Positions 1 to 11,121 of a DNA stretch of 64,000 nt are shown here, piece by piece (the first letter of the stretch is position 1; each line of letters opens with the position of its first letter). The position numbers and the translations under genes are program-made. Below the pieces are notes generated by a model. It ran no database searches. It saw only the letters and a list, made by a program, of their open reading frames with translations, and was not told the DNA's origin. Origin of the DNA: Arabidopsis thaliana. Lineage: Eukaryota > Streptophyta > Magnoliopsida > Brassicales > Brassicaceae. Where the stretch lies: assembly GCF_000001735.4 (NCBI RefSeq), contig NC_003071.7, positions 16,715,443 through 16,779,442 of the forward strand. Direction: 5' to 3'.

Positions 1-3000
1 TGAATCCGCAATTAATCATCCCAGTCAACTCACTAACGCATTCTTGGGGTTACCTCTTGAATTTGGTAAATGTGAATCTTGCGGTGCGACAGAACCAGAT
101 AAATGTGAAGGTAATCCAGTTCCGTAGTTGCTATATTTTTGTTCTTACATCATTTGTTGGAATACTTCTTCAGATATCGGTATTTGTTTCTACATTTTCA
201 GGTCATTTTGGTTATATTCAGCTTCCAGTGCCAATATACCATCCTGCTCATGTTAATGAGTTGAAACAAATGCTGAGCCTTCTGTGCTTGAAATGTCTGA
301 AGATAAAGAAGGCAAAGGTATTACCTCATTGAGTTTTCTTAAATTCCATGTGATCCACACATAAATAAACCATATAAAATCTCGACTAATCTTTTTCACC
401 TTTCTGAGTACAGGGCACAAGTGGTGGTCTGGCGGATCGCTTGTTGGGTGTCTGTTGTGAGGTGAGTAATGGCATATACATTCTGATTGTTTCCTTTTAA
501 GTTTTACCTGAAAGCAAGTTGATAGATGTTTCTTATGTGAACCTGGTTCAGCATTTAGTTAGTTTTTCTAAGTTTTCCTTCAACTAGTTGCATGTTAGAA
601 AACTTGCTAATTCAAATCTAAATAGTATTTGTGCTTCTTTTGATCCATTCAGTGAAAGTAACATTAATCAATGCTTGTGAAGCAGTAGCTATTGGTATTT
701 TCGTGGCATCATGAAACATTCACTGCTTTATGTTATTTTGGATGTTATTATTGCTGAACGTCTTGGATTTTTAACTACTATATTACTTTATTAGGAAGCT
801 TCGCAAATCTCAATCAAAGATAGAGCATCAGATGGTGCCTCATATCTAGAACTGAAGCTCCCATCTAGGTCAAGACTGCAGCCTGGTTGCTGGAATTTCC
901 TGGAAAGATATGGTTATCGCTATGGAAGCGATTACACGCGTCCCCTGCTGGCAAGAGAGGTTTTTACTTTCTTCTGTGTGTTTATGTTTCTGTTTATGTA
1001 GGATTTTATGGTGACGTTCTTTTTGTTCATTTGGAATCATTCTCTATCTTTAAGATCTTTTCTTTCTGGAAACTGATGATTATGTACTTTCCGTGTCCTT
1101 TTCCATATGGTGGGAAAACAAATAGGTTAAGGAAATTCTAAGACGGATCCCCGAAGAATCAAGAAAGAAACTCACGGCAAAGGGACATATTCCTCAAGAA
1201 GGATACATACTAGAGTATCTTCCTGTCCCGCCTAACTGTTTGTCAGTGCCAGAGGCTTCTGATGGTTTCAGCACCATGTCAGTGGTAAGTTGAAACTAAA
1301 TTACTATGTTGAGTTGAATGCTTTGGCTTGTGTTGTAACCCCTGGATTTGTGTCATTCTTATTTTCAGGATCCTTCCAGAATTGAGCTAAAGGACGTTCT
1401 GAAGAAAGTCATAGCCATAAAAAGCTCTAGGTCTGGCGAGACAAACTTTGAGTCGCATAAGGCTGAAGCCAGTGAGATGTTTAGAGTGGTGGATACCTAT
1501 CTCCAGGTGAGGGGTACTGCAAAAGCGGCAAGAAACATTGATATGAGATACGGGGTGTCTAAGATCTCGGATAGTTCATCTTCAAAAGCTTGGACAGAAA
1601 AAATGAGAACACTTTTCATCCGTAAGGGTTCAGGTTTCTCTTCCCGTAGCGTCATCACTGGAGATGCTTACCGACATGTGAATGAGGTAGGGATCCCAAT
1701 AGAAATTGCGCAGAGAATCACATTTGAGGAAAGGGTTAGTGTCCACAATAGAGGTTATCTACAAAAGTTGGTAGACGACAAGTTGTGTTTGAGTTATACT
1801 CAAGGTTCTACGACCTATTCTTTAAGGGATGGATCCAAGGGGCACACTGAGCTTAAACCCGGGCAGGTTGTTCATCGCAGGGTCATGGATGGGGATGTTG
1901 TGTTTATCAACAGACCCCCGACAACACATAAACATTCTCTTCAAGCGCTTCGGGTGTATGTTCATGAAGACAACACCGTGAAGATTAACCCTCTGATGTG
2001 TAGCCCCCTCAGTGCTGATTTTGATGGTGATTGTGTCCATTTGTTCTACCCTCAGTCTCTTAGTGCTAAGGCAGAGGTTATGGAGCTCTTCTCTGTGGAG
2101 AAGCAACTGCTTAGCTCACATACTGGACAGCTGATTTTGCAGATGGGTAGTGATTCTTTACTGTCTTTGAGGGTAATGCTGGAGCGGGTATTTCTGGACA
2201 AGGCAACTGCTCAACAGTTAGCTATGTATGGCTCTCTGTCCCTGCCACCACCAGCACTAAGGAAGTCCAGTAAATCTGGCCCAGCTTGGACAGTTTTCCA
2301 GATTCTACAGCTTGCCTTTCCAGAACGTCTGAGTTGCAAAGGAGACAGATTCCTGGTTGATGGAAGTGATTTGCTGAAGTTTGATTTCGGGGTTGACGCG
2401 ATGGGGTCCATCATCAATGAAATTGTAACTTCAATCTTCCTGGAGAAGGGTCCAAAGGAGACACTTGGATTCTTTGATTCGCTGCAGCCTCTATTGATGG
2501 AAAGTCTGTTTGCTGAGGGATTTAGTCTAAGTTTGGAAGACTTATCCATGTCTAGGGCAGACATGGATGTAATTCACAACCTAATAATCCGAGAGATTTC
2601 ACCTATGGTGTCTCGCTTGAGATTATCATATAGAGATGAATTGCAGCTAGAGAACAGCATCCACAAAGTGAAGGAAGTGGCTGCTAACTTTATGCTGAAG
2701 TCATATTCCATTCGGAACTTGATTGATATCAAGAGTAACTCAGCAATCACCAAGCTGGTGCAGCAGACAGGCTTCTTGGGTCTTCAGCTTTCTGACAAGA
2801 AGAAGTTTTACACGAAGACTCTGGTAGAGGACATGGCTATCTTTTGTAAGAGAAAGTATGGCAGGATTTCTTCATCTGGTGATTTTGGAATAGTGAAGGG
2901 CTGCTTCTTTCATGGGCTGGATCCGTATGAAGAGATGGCTCATTCAATTGCAGCTAGGGAGGTAATTGTTCGCTCTTCAAGGGGATTAGCTGAGCCTGGA

Positions 3001-6000
3001 ACCCTCTTTAAGAACCTGATGGCTGTTCTTCGGGATATCGTGATTACAAACGATGGAACTGTAAGAAACACCTGTAGTAACTCAGTCATCCAGTTCAAAT
3101 ATGGAGTTGATTCTGAACGTGGACATCAAGGTCTGTTTGAAGCTGGAGAACCTGTTGGAGTATTGGCAGCTACTGCCATGTCAAATCCTGCATATAAGGC
3201 AGTGCTTGATTCCTCTCCAAATAGTAATTCATCATGGGAGCTAATGAAGGTATAGCAATATCAAATCTGCCTTCTGAATACAGCTTTGTTCATCTGTATT
3301 GTTGTGTAATTGTTTTCTGTATTTGTTCTTTTCCCAGGAAGTTCTGCTCTGCAAAGTCAATTTCCAAAACACTACTAATGATCGGCGCGTAATCCTTTAT
3401 TTAAACGAATGCCATTGTGGAAAAAGGTTTTGCCAGGAAAATGCTGCTTGCACAGTCAGGAACAAGCTGAATAAAGTTAGTCTTAAAGATACTGCAGTGG
3501 AATTCCTAGTCGAGTAAGAATTGGGTTTTAGTAACTTCAGTCGCTCTTTTTAGTGTTTGTGTTATTTTTTTTTTATGGTTTTACTAAACCTCTTTGCAAT
3601 CTGCTTTCTCTTTACTTGCATGAAGATATAGAAAGCAACCAACTATATCAGAAATTTTTGGAATTGATTCATGCCTACATGGCCATATTCATCTTAATAA
3701 GGTTTGAATCTGGTTCCTTTACTGTTGAATCTTTCTGGAAGCCTCTACCTGTCATAGAAACACTTTCCTATTATCCTTTTCTTGCTGTGTAATTGGTGTT
3801 TTTGGTTTACTAGACATTGCTGCAAGATTGGAACATCAGTATGCAGGATATACATCAAAAGTGTGAGGATGTAATTAACTCACTAGGACAAAAGAAAAAG
3901 AAGAAAGCTACTGATGATTTCAAGAGAACAAGTTTGTCTGTCAGGTTTGTACAATGATTTGCTTTTCCTCTGGATGTCGTCTCTGGTTGAATGTTATGCA
4001 TAATTTGTCCAGAAAGCAAGTCTGATGTTGATTTCTAGTTTTCCAGTTATCTTCTTTCCATCATTTTTGTTCTTCATAGCATAATGTCTAGCTTTGGTTT
4101 CTACCTGATTATGATTGATTTATTCTCCAATGAACAGTGAGTGCTGCTCTTTCCGAGATCCTTGTGGGAGCAAAGGTTCGGATATGCCTTGTTTGACGTT
4201 CTCCTACAATGCCACCGATCCCGATCTAGAACGAACTCTTGATGTTCTTTGCAATACAGTTTACCCAGTTCTGCTGGAAATAGTGATCAAAGGTATTTGA
4301 ATAAAACTTTTCATTTTTGTATATTTCGCTTGTTTCCCTACACTTCGATTTCTTCTTTGATGGGGGAGCAGTGTATCTGATAGAGTCTTCCTTTCAAAAT
4401 TTTGTAGTTACATGGCTTACGAAATTTTGTTTTTTGCCAGAAGTTTAATGAACCAAAATATTTTCTCAACTAGTCTGATTGAATTTTCCTCCAAGTTGTG
4501 ATCGATATTCTGTGCTACTATAAAAGAAAGCCTATGTTTTAGTAAGATTTCTAGATACATGTTTTTGATGATACTCCTGTATCTAAACTGAGCAGGTGAT
4601 TCACGGATTTGCTCAGCAAATATAATCTGGAATAGTTCAGACATGACAACGTGGATCCGGAATCGTCATGCATCCCGCCGAGGGGAATGGGTTTTGGATG
4701 TCACTGTTGAAAAATCTGCTGTCAAGCAAAGTGGTGATGCATGGAGGGTTGTGATAGACTCATGTCTTTCAGTGCTTCATCTAATAGACACAAAACGGTC
4801 AATCCCTTATTCTGTAAAACAAGTGCAAGAATTGCTTGGGTTATCCTGTGCTTTTGAGCAAGCAGTACAGGTACTTACTAACTTAAAACGTGATCCGTTC
4901 CTGGATCTTACACTTAAGTCATGATACTTCTTACATATTTCATGTTTGGTATCACATTTGCTCATTGTTTGTGTAAGGATTTTAAACGTAAGATGTTGAT
5001 TTGATTTGCAGCGTCTATCAGCTTCAGTGAGAATGGTCTCCAAGGGAGTTTTGAAAGAACACATCATTCTCCTAGCAAACAACATGACTTGTTCAGGGAC
5101 TATGTTGGGTTTCAATTCTGGAGGTTACAAAGCTTTGACCCGATCCTTAAACATCAAGGCTCCATTCACAGAAGCAACTCTGATTGTTAGTAGTTCAATC
5201 CTTTAGTCTAATACAAATTATTTTCTTAGACTATATACTGGCCGTCATGTTAACAGGAATTACTTTTTGTGCCTTTAGGCACCAAGAAAATGTTTTGAGA
5301 AAGCGGCTGAGAAATGTCATACAGATTCACTATCAACAGTCGTTGGGTCTTGTTCTTGGGGAAAACGCGTGGATGTTGGTACAGGCTCACAGTTTGAGCT
5401 CCTATGGAACCAAAAAGAGGTAGACATTCTCACTGGAAATCATACCAATTGACTGAGGTTTTCTCATATAAGTTTGTTATGTAATTTTATGTCATTTGTT
5501 GTCAACCTATTTGCAGACTGGTCTAGATGATAAAGAAGAAACAGATGTGTACAGCTTCCTTCAAATGGTCATATCCACGACAAACGCAGATGCATTTGTT
5601 TCTTCCCCTGGTTTTGATGTTACAGAGGAAGAAATGGCTGAATGGGCTGAATCGCCCGAGCGAGACTCTGCTCTTGGAGAGCCCAAGTTTGAGGACAGTG
5701 CCGACTTCCAAAATTTACATGACGAAGGCAAGCCATCAGGAGCCAACTGGGAGAAAAGCTCTTCGTGGGACAATGGTTGCAGTGGTGGTTCAGAGTGGGG
5801 AGTCTCAAAAAGTACAGGTGGTGAGGCAAACCCGGAGTCTAATTGGGAAAAGACTACAAATGTTGAGAAGGAAGATGCTTGGTCTAGTTGGAACACTAGA
5901 AAAGATGCTCAAGAATCTTCCAAGTCAGATTCAGGGGGTGCTTGGGGTATAAAGACAAAGGATGCTGATGCAGATACAACACCAAACTGGGAAACAAGTC

Positions 6001-7964
6001 CAGCTCCGAAGGATTCCATTGTCCCAGAAAATAATGAGCCGACTTCTGACGTTTGGGGACACAAATCTGTTTCAGACAAATCGTGGGACAAAAAGAACTG
6101 GGGAACTGAATCAGCTCCTGCTGCATGGGGTTCTACAGATGCTGCTGTTTGGGGTTCTAGTGATAAAAAGAACTCGGAAACAGAATCAGATGCTGCTGCT
6201 TGGGGTTCCAGGGACAAAAATAATTCTGACGTTGGGTCAGGTGCTGGTGTTTTAGGTCCCTGGAACAAGAAGAGCTCGGAAACTGAGTCAAATGGTGCTA
6301 CTTGGGGTTCTAGTGACAAAACCAAATCAGGTGCTGCTGCATGGAATTCTTGGGACAAAAAGAACATAGAAACTGACTCAGAACCTGCTGCTTGGGGTTC
6401 TCAGGGAAAAAAGAATTCTGAAACTGAGTCAGGTCCTGCTGCTTGGGGTGCTTGGGACAAAAAGAAATCGGAAACTGAACCAGGTCCTGCTGGTTGGGGT
6501 ATGGGGGACAAAAAGAATTCTGAAACTGAATTAGGCCCTGCTGCTATGGGTAATTGGGACAAAAAGAAATCGGATACGAAATCAGGTCCAGCTGCTTGGG
6601 GATCTACAGATGCTGCTGCTTGGGGTTCTAGTGACAAAAACAACTCGGAAACTGAATCAGATGCTGCTGCTTGGGGTTCTAGGAACAAAAAGACTTCTGA
6701 AATTGAATCAGGTGCTGGCGCTTGGGGTTCGTGGGGACAGCCAAGTCCCACTGCAGAAGACAAGGATACCAATGAGGATGATAGAAATCCGTGGGTTTCC
6801 TTGAAGGAGACCAAAAGTAGAGAGAAGGATGATAAAGAGAGAAGCCAGTGGGGAAATCCAGCCAAGAAATTTCCATCTAGTGGTGGCTGGTCCAATGGTG
6901 GTGGTGCAGACTGGAAAGGAAATAGGAACCATACTCCTAGGCCACCTAGATCTGAGGATAATTTGGCTCCCATGTTTACAGCAACGAGACAGCGCTTGGA
7001 CTCATTCACCTCTGAGGAGCAAGAGCTGCTCTCAGATGTTGAGCCAGTCATGAGGACTCTCAGGAAAATTATGCATCCGTCTGCGTATGCCTTTCTAGTT
7101 CTTACGCTCTGTTTATACAATTTCCAGTTCTATGTATAATTAATTATGCTGTTTCACATGCCATATACTTGTTATGCTTCATCTATCTAAAACTATCTTC
7201 TTTCGATGAAGGTACCCTGATGGAGACCCAATTTCTGATGATGACAAGACGTTTGTCCTGGAGAAGATTTTGAACTTCCATCCCCAAAAAGAGACAAAGC
7301 TTGGTTCTGGCGTTGACTTCATCACGGTAAACAACATTTCTCCTTAACAAACTTAGCTTCTCTTCTAAAGCTTACTTAGCCTTATGCCTGATGTGAAATT
7401 CTTGGTTGAACAACGATGTAGGTTGATAAGCACACCATCTTCTCAGACAGCAGGTGCTTCTTTGTTGTCTCAACTGATGGGGCCAAACAGGACTTTTCAT
7501 ACCGAAAATCCCTCAACAACTATTTGATGAAGAAATACCCTGACCGTGCTGAAGAATTCATTGACAAGTACTTTACGAAACCTCGGCCTAGCGGAAACAG
7601 AGACAGGAACAACCAAGATGCCACACCACCTGGGGAAGAACAGTCTCAGCCTCCGAATCAGTCTATAGGTAATGGAGGTGACGACTTTCAGACACAGACT
7701 CAGTCTCAGTCTCCATCTCAGACTCGGGCTCAGTCTCCATCTCAGGCTCAGGCTCAGTCTCCATCTCAGACGCAGTCTCAGTCTCAGTCTCAGTCTCAGT
7801 CTCAGTCTCAGTCTCAGTCTCAGTCTCAGTCTCAGTCTCAGTCTCAGTCTCAGTCTCAGTCTCAGTCTCAGTCTCCATCCCAGACTCAGACTCAGTCTCC
7901 GTCTCAGACTCAGGCTCAGGCTCAGTCTCCATCATCTCAGTCTCCGTCCCAGACGCAGACATAA
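1..7964 (+). CDS. NRPE1: RNA polymerase V largest subunit NRPE1 (5' end cut by window)
   Basis: Largest catalytic subunit of nuclear Pol V, which makes scaffold transcripts for RNA-directed DNA methylation. Coding exons: 1-110, 202-317, 414-461, 795-959, 1126-1284, 1369-3249, 3338-3513, 3626-3701, 3814-3944, 4138-4292, 4596-4870, 5012-5185, 5279-5419, 5517-7084, 7212-7326, 7422-7964. All introns are GT-AG and frame is kept throughout, giving 1943 residues; the known protein has 1976, so 33 N-terminal residues lie before the window. The metal-A motif DFDGD is at 2017-2031 (about residues 449-453). An N-terminal zinc-site Cys cluster lies at about 80-110. The C-terminal extension, from about residue 1236, has WG/GW repeats that bind AGO4-type Argonautes, then a DeCL-like domain (7212-7580) and a Gln-Ser tail. 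The DeCL/QS part was, as I recall, once annotated as a separate locus; the open frame shows one gene. Confidence 0.97.
5640..6920 (+). repeat. NRPE1: WG/GW platform of NRPE1 with imperfect 16-residue repeats
   Basis: More than a dozen Trp-Gly or Gly-Trp pairs lie in a Ser/Lys/Glu-rich, probably disordered stretch. The most regular part (about 6100-6740) repeats a unit of about 16 residues: a Lys-rich start, then Ser-Glu-Thr-Glu-Ser, then Ala-Ala-Trp-Gly. Such AGO-hook platforms bind Argonaute proteins, and in NRPE1 this is established. The repeats also keep other frames open on both strands, so long overlapping open frames here are shadows. Confidence 0.93.
7690..7961 (+). repeat. NRPE1: Hexanucleotide CAGTCT array coding the Gln-Ser tail of NRPE1
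   Basis: A hexamer array (CAGTCT and close variants) codes alternating Gln-Ser, with Pro, Thr and Ala variants on both flanks. The perfect core runs from about 7773 to 7873, roughly 17 units. Because the unit is six bases, length changes by slippage stay in frame, so this is expected to vary among accessions. The antisense strand is also open (alternating Glu-Thr) with no other support. Confidence 0.92.
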
Positions 7965-8214
7965 ACTCTTGAGAACCAAAGAAGATTTGGTTCGTTTAGG
8001 TAAACCATTCAGTCTCCACTGTTTTGTTTTGATGTACATAAAGAGTGGAGAGAATGGCGGTTTTTATCATTAAAAGACTCTGATGTGAAGTGCAAAACAA
8101 TGTGTAAATGCAGTTCTCTAGTTTCAGATCGTTTGTCCTAAAATCAGGTTTAGGGTTTCAGTGACCGGTTTAGTTATAAAGTCTAGCGGCATTGTAGTGA
8201 TGTTTTGACATTGA
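7965..8214. other. NRPE1 3' flank
   Basis: A/T-rich sequence after the NRPE1 stop, probably its 3' untranslated region and polyadenylation zone. Nothing else is recognisable. It runs into an antisense open frame that ends at 8215. Confidence 0.6.
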
Positions 8215-8406
8215 CTATTTATCGAGCAATGCATTTGCCATCTCATTTGCTTCTTGTTTGAAACCTTCGAGAGACGAAAATGATTGCCTTTCTAATCGCA
8301 TAAGCACATGGTTAGAAATTATATCTTGTGTTGACCGATGCAGCTCCTCCGGCAGAAAATCATCTAATTCAAAGAGCTCTTGTGTAATTGCACGAATTGA
8401 GAAATC
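8215..8406 (-). pseudogene. Orphan 63-codon open frame, possible exon remnant
   Basis: On the minus strand, 63 sense codons end at a TAG at 8215-8217. The peptide is unusually protein-like for a spacer: mixed acidic, basic and hydrophobic residues with helix-type spacing, containing LFELDDFLPEEL and later SFSSLEGFKQEANEMANALL. No ATG starts it; the frame is closed upstream by a TAA within about 20 bases. I do not recognise the family. It could be the last exon of a lost or unannotated gene, or a fragment brought in by duplication. It lies between the convergent NRPE1 and DC1 genes. Confidence 0.4.
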
Positions 8407-8476
8407 AGTTTAGTTTTATGAAATTGAAATCAATAATAGAGAAATTACATTTTATTCAGATGCATGGATACATTGT

Positions 8477-10306
8477 TTAAATACATTCATATGAACATTC
8501 AACACGGTAGCCTACATCATATATTTTCCCTATACAACGGTTCTTGCAAGAACCACATAATGGTCGAGAAATATTACATTTGGGAAGAACTTGAACCCTG
8601 CATACCCATTTATTGAAATATTGACCGGGCTTGATATATGGGTCTCCACCAATTAAGCATTCAATATGAAAAGTGGTGCAACACTCGTTGCACCAGTAGA
8701 ATACTTTTGTGCATGTATCCTTTAAACTACGTTCACATATTTCACACCATTCTTGCTCACGTACTTCTTCACCAAATGAAATTGTGAGGAAGTGTGTGTC
8801 ATGCTTATATTTTATTTTGTATGGTAAGGTAACACACTTAAAACATACAATGAAATTGCATTTGATGCAATTTAATTGTTTTAAACATTCTGTTTTGCAT
8901 ATATGACATATGGGTTTTATTTCTGGGTTTAAAGCTAGGAACAAGGGATCTTCATGACCTTTGTAATCAAACGGCTCAGAAATTAAAGCGCACCTTACAT
9001 CAAGCTTGAAAAAGTTGCATACCTCCATCCTACAGTGATAGGCAAAGCCAATAGAACCACGATCACAAGCGTTGCAACGGAAGGTATTGTAAGTAAAGCT
9101 ATTGATAACCTCCAATACAAGTGGGTGAGGATGTAAGGCATGTTGGATTCTACGGGGAGCCTTAGCACATGTTTCATGGAGGATGAAATCACACTCCATA
9201 CAAACATATAAGTTACCTTCATAGATAGGAATGGCACACGCTTGACAAAGCATGTTTTCATCATAAACGTTGCTGACCTCGAGTCGGAGATGATGATTAT
9301 GATGAAAATAAAGTATCACTCCTTCAGATATCACCTCGAACGGTCCATCATTTTCTGTTATATCGATTATCTCTGGTATACCTTCGAGTTCTTTTCCATC
9401 CCACACATCTTTCCCAAGAGCGCATATTGAATGAACAACATAATCGCTACACGTGTCACAAGTATATGCACCATAATCAACGTTAATACTTAAACGGCAA
9501 ACTCCACAAAACCATTCTCTAGATGTAAGAGAAAAAGTGAACGAGATACGATGACGGTGACGTGATATCTTGATGATGTGTGGGGAATTCATACAGTCAT
9601 TATGAGTTACAAAGTTACATCTGAAACAAACGTAGGTGGGATAAATTTTTCTCAACAAACCACAAACATTACAAGTCAAGGAAGTTTGTCTGGGGAAAAA
9701 AGTGAGAGGATGGATATGCTTTTTTGGTGGGTCTATAAGAAAAGGTATTGGCTTCATCGCACATATGGGATGCATAAAAGCCTGGCATGTGGTGCAATGA
9801 TAAATCAACCAATGTGCTTTTCTTCCACAACATAAACACTCAATCTTACGAAAGTTATCATCATGAAAGAAAAGTTGGAGATAGTGCTCAGGGTGGTAAG
9901 GATGTTTGATTATAAGTGGAGATTGAATGCATTCTTTGTGTAATTTTATGCTACAATAGTTGCAGAAATAATAGTCGGTGCCGGAATTTGAGCCTTCGCA
10001 TATGTAGCATCCACCATCAGCATCAAATTCTTTATTGTTGCACCAAAACAAAGGGAGTACATGATGATCATGAGAGGTCGTCGTTGTAGAAAGGACGTAC
10101 TCGGGGGAAGAATTAAGCGGATAAGTGTCTGAATACGACTTGATTTTTCGACGTCGTGATCGAGGGCATAAGAAAAGAGGTTGAAGGTCACTGGAGGAGG
10201 TTACGGTCTGTGTTTGGGGTATGGGGCAATATTTCGGATGATGGTATACCAAAACAAGGTTACCATCCTTTTCCACCTCATAAAATCCTCCGACGCTAGA
10301 ATCCAT
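8477..10306 (-). CDS. DC1 domain Cys/His-rich protein, intronless
   Basis: A single open frame of 609 codons starting at the ATG at 10304-10306. The protein is a series of C1-like (DC1) zinc-binding modules: repeated C-x2-C pairs, His-containing linkers and the typical HxxC spacing (CNYCSIKLHKEC, then CTTCQAFMHPIC, and further copies to the C-terminus). The family is large and plant-specific, related in fold to diacylglycerol-binding C1 domains; most members lack a proven role. No signal peptide or membrane segment is visible. It faces NRPE1 tail to tail and CLC2 head to head. A decayed relative of its C-terminus lies at 20661-20910. I believe this is At2g40050. Length and intronless structure are normal for the family. 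Confidence 0.93.
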   Translation of the reverse strand: MDSSVGGFYEVEKDGNLVLVYHHPKYCPIPQTQTVTSSSDLQPLFLCPRSRRRKIKSYSDTYPLNSSPEYVLSTTTTSHDHHVLPLFWCNNKEFDADGGCYICEGSNSGTDYYFCNYCSIKLHKECIQSPLIIKHPYHPEHYLQLFFHDDNFRKIECLCCGRKAHWLIYHCTTCQAFMHPICAMKPIPFLIDPPKKHIHPLTFFPRQTSLTCNVCGLLRKIYPTYVCFRCNFVTHNDCMNSPHIIKISRHRHRISFTFSLTSREWFCGVCRLSINVDYGAYTCDTCSDYVVHSICALGKDVWDGKELEGIPEIIDITENDGPFEVISEGVILYFHHNHHLRLEVSNVYDENMLCQACAIPIYEGNLYVCMECDFILHETCAKAPRRIQHALHPHPLVLEVINSFTYNTFRCNACDRGSIGFAYHCRMEVCNFFKLDVRCALISEPFDYKGHEDPLFLALNPEIKPICHICKTECLKQLNCIKCNFIVCFKCVTLPYKIKYKHDTHFLTISFGEEVREQEWCEICERSLKDTCTKVFYWCNECCTTFHIECLIGGDPYIKPGQYFNKWVCRVQVLPKCNISRPLCGSCKNRCIGKIYDVGYRVECSYECI

Positions 10307-10683
10307 GAATGTGTTAAGTCTTTGTTTATTTTTGTTTTAGGCTTTTATAAAAAAATATTTGTCATACAAGATATCAAGTTGTTAACATTTTTCCTCTATA
10401 AATACGAAAATTTGATTCCAAAAGTTTTCTTCTACTCTTGATTATTAATATACTTAAACGTGAAAACATATGGTTGATTTTGTTCCTTTTCTCAGTAGTT
10501 GTGATGATAATGTTCTTCTTTACATGCAAATAAAGAATCAACTTTTCTTTGCACATAGTTTTGTTCATTTCTGATGTTCCATGACTTCAAGACTCTATAT
10601 TAATCGTGCTCAATGATTGTGCCAATTCATTAGTAGTGTATAATTTGAGACTTTGTGAACTCAATCACGAAACACACAAAAAG

Positions 10684-10725
10684 AAAATGAAGGTTTATTC
10701 AAAAAAAAAAAAAAAATGAAGGTTT
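10684..10725 (+). repeat. Poly(A) micro-insert flanked by 13-bp direct repeats
   Basis: The 13-mer AAAATGAAGGTTT occurs at 10684-10696 and again exactly at 10713-10725, with ATTC plus an A-run between. This is the form of a severely 5'-truncated LINE or SINE insertion with its target-site duplication. Replication slippage in an A-rich tract is the alternative. Confidence 0.45.
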
Positions 10726-10757
10726 GAAATGGAAAATGAAACAATCGTACCAAAACC

Positions 10758-10886
10758 AAATTGCAAAACGTTTTAAACAAGAAAAGAAGAACACGTAGTT
10801 TCAATGATCCGGTTGAATTAGAAAGTAGAACAACCGAACCCACACTAAATTGCAAAACGTTTTGATTAAGATAAGAAGAACACGTA
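10758..10886. repeat. Imperfect 40-bp direct repeats, 89 bp apart
   Basis: 10758-10797 and 10847-10886 share AAATTGCAAAACGTTTT at the left and AAGAAGAACACGTA at the right, differing at a few central bases. Similarity continues weakly to the left of both. Each copy carries an ACACGTA element, so the duplication doubles a possible ACGT-core binding site in the shared promoter. Confidence 0.7.
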
Positions 10887-11121
10887 TGGAACATTAATTG
10901 TAATCTAATGGATCGGTTGGAACCTAAACCATAACTAAACCGGAATACTCATGATGAATTGGAAGTATTTGGGCTCGAAAAAAGCCCATTAAGAAAAATG
11001 GAAATAAAAATAGTCACAAATCTCCGTTATTAATTTTTGCCATAAGCTTGAGAACACTTGAAAAGACAAGATTCGCGAGTTCTTCGTTCTGCCTTTTTTT
11101 TTTTTTTTGTGTGTTCGAGAG

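Larger units (their letters stand above)
10307..11121. promoter_or_regulatory. Divergent promoter region between DC1 gene and CLC2
   Basis: 815 bases between two head-to-head start codons, so both promoters must lie here. It contains a partial tandem duplication (10758-10797 and 10847-10886), a short poly(A) insert flanked by direct repeats (10684-10725), and a T-run just before the CLC2 start. No TATA box could be assigned with confidence to either gene. Confidence 0.6.

Noticed and set aside
1822..2564. Minus-strand open frames inside the NRPE1 catalytic exon
   Set aside because: Opposite-strand shadows of a strongly conserved polymerase exon.
5909..7120. Two long minus-strand open frames (152 and 239 codons)
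   Set aside because: Shadows of the WG repeats in NRPE1; their own repeats copy the sense repeats and there is no independent start context.
7690..7961. CRISPR-like array
   Set aside because: Units are six bases and contiguous, with no spacers, inside a plant coding exon.
7663..7962. Antisense Glu-Thr repeat protein
   Set aside because: A by-product of the CAGTCT array; any hexamer repeat without stops gives this.
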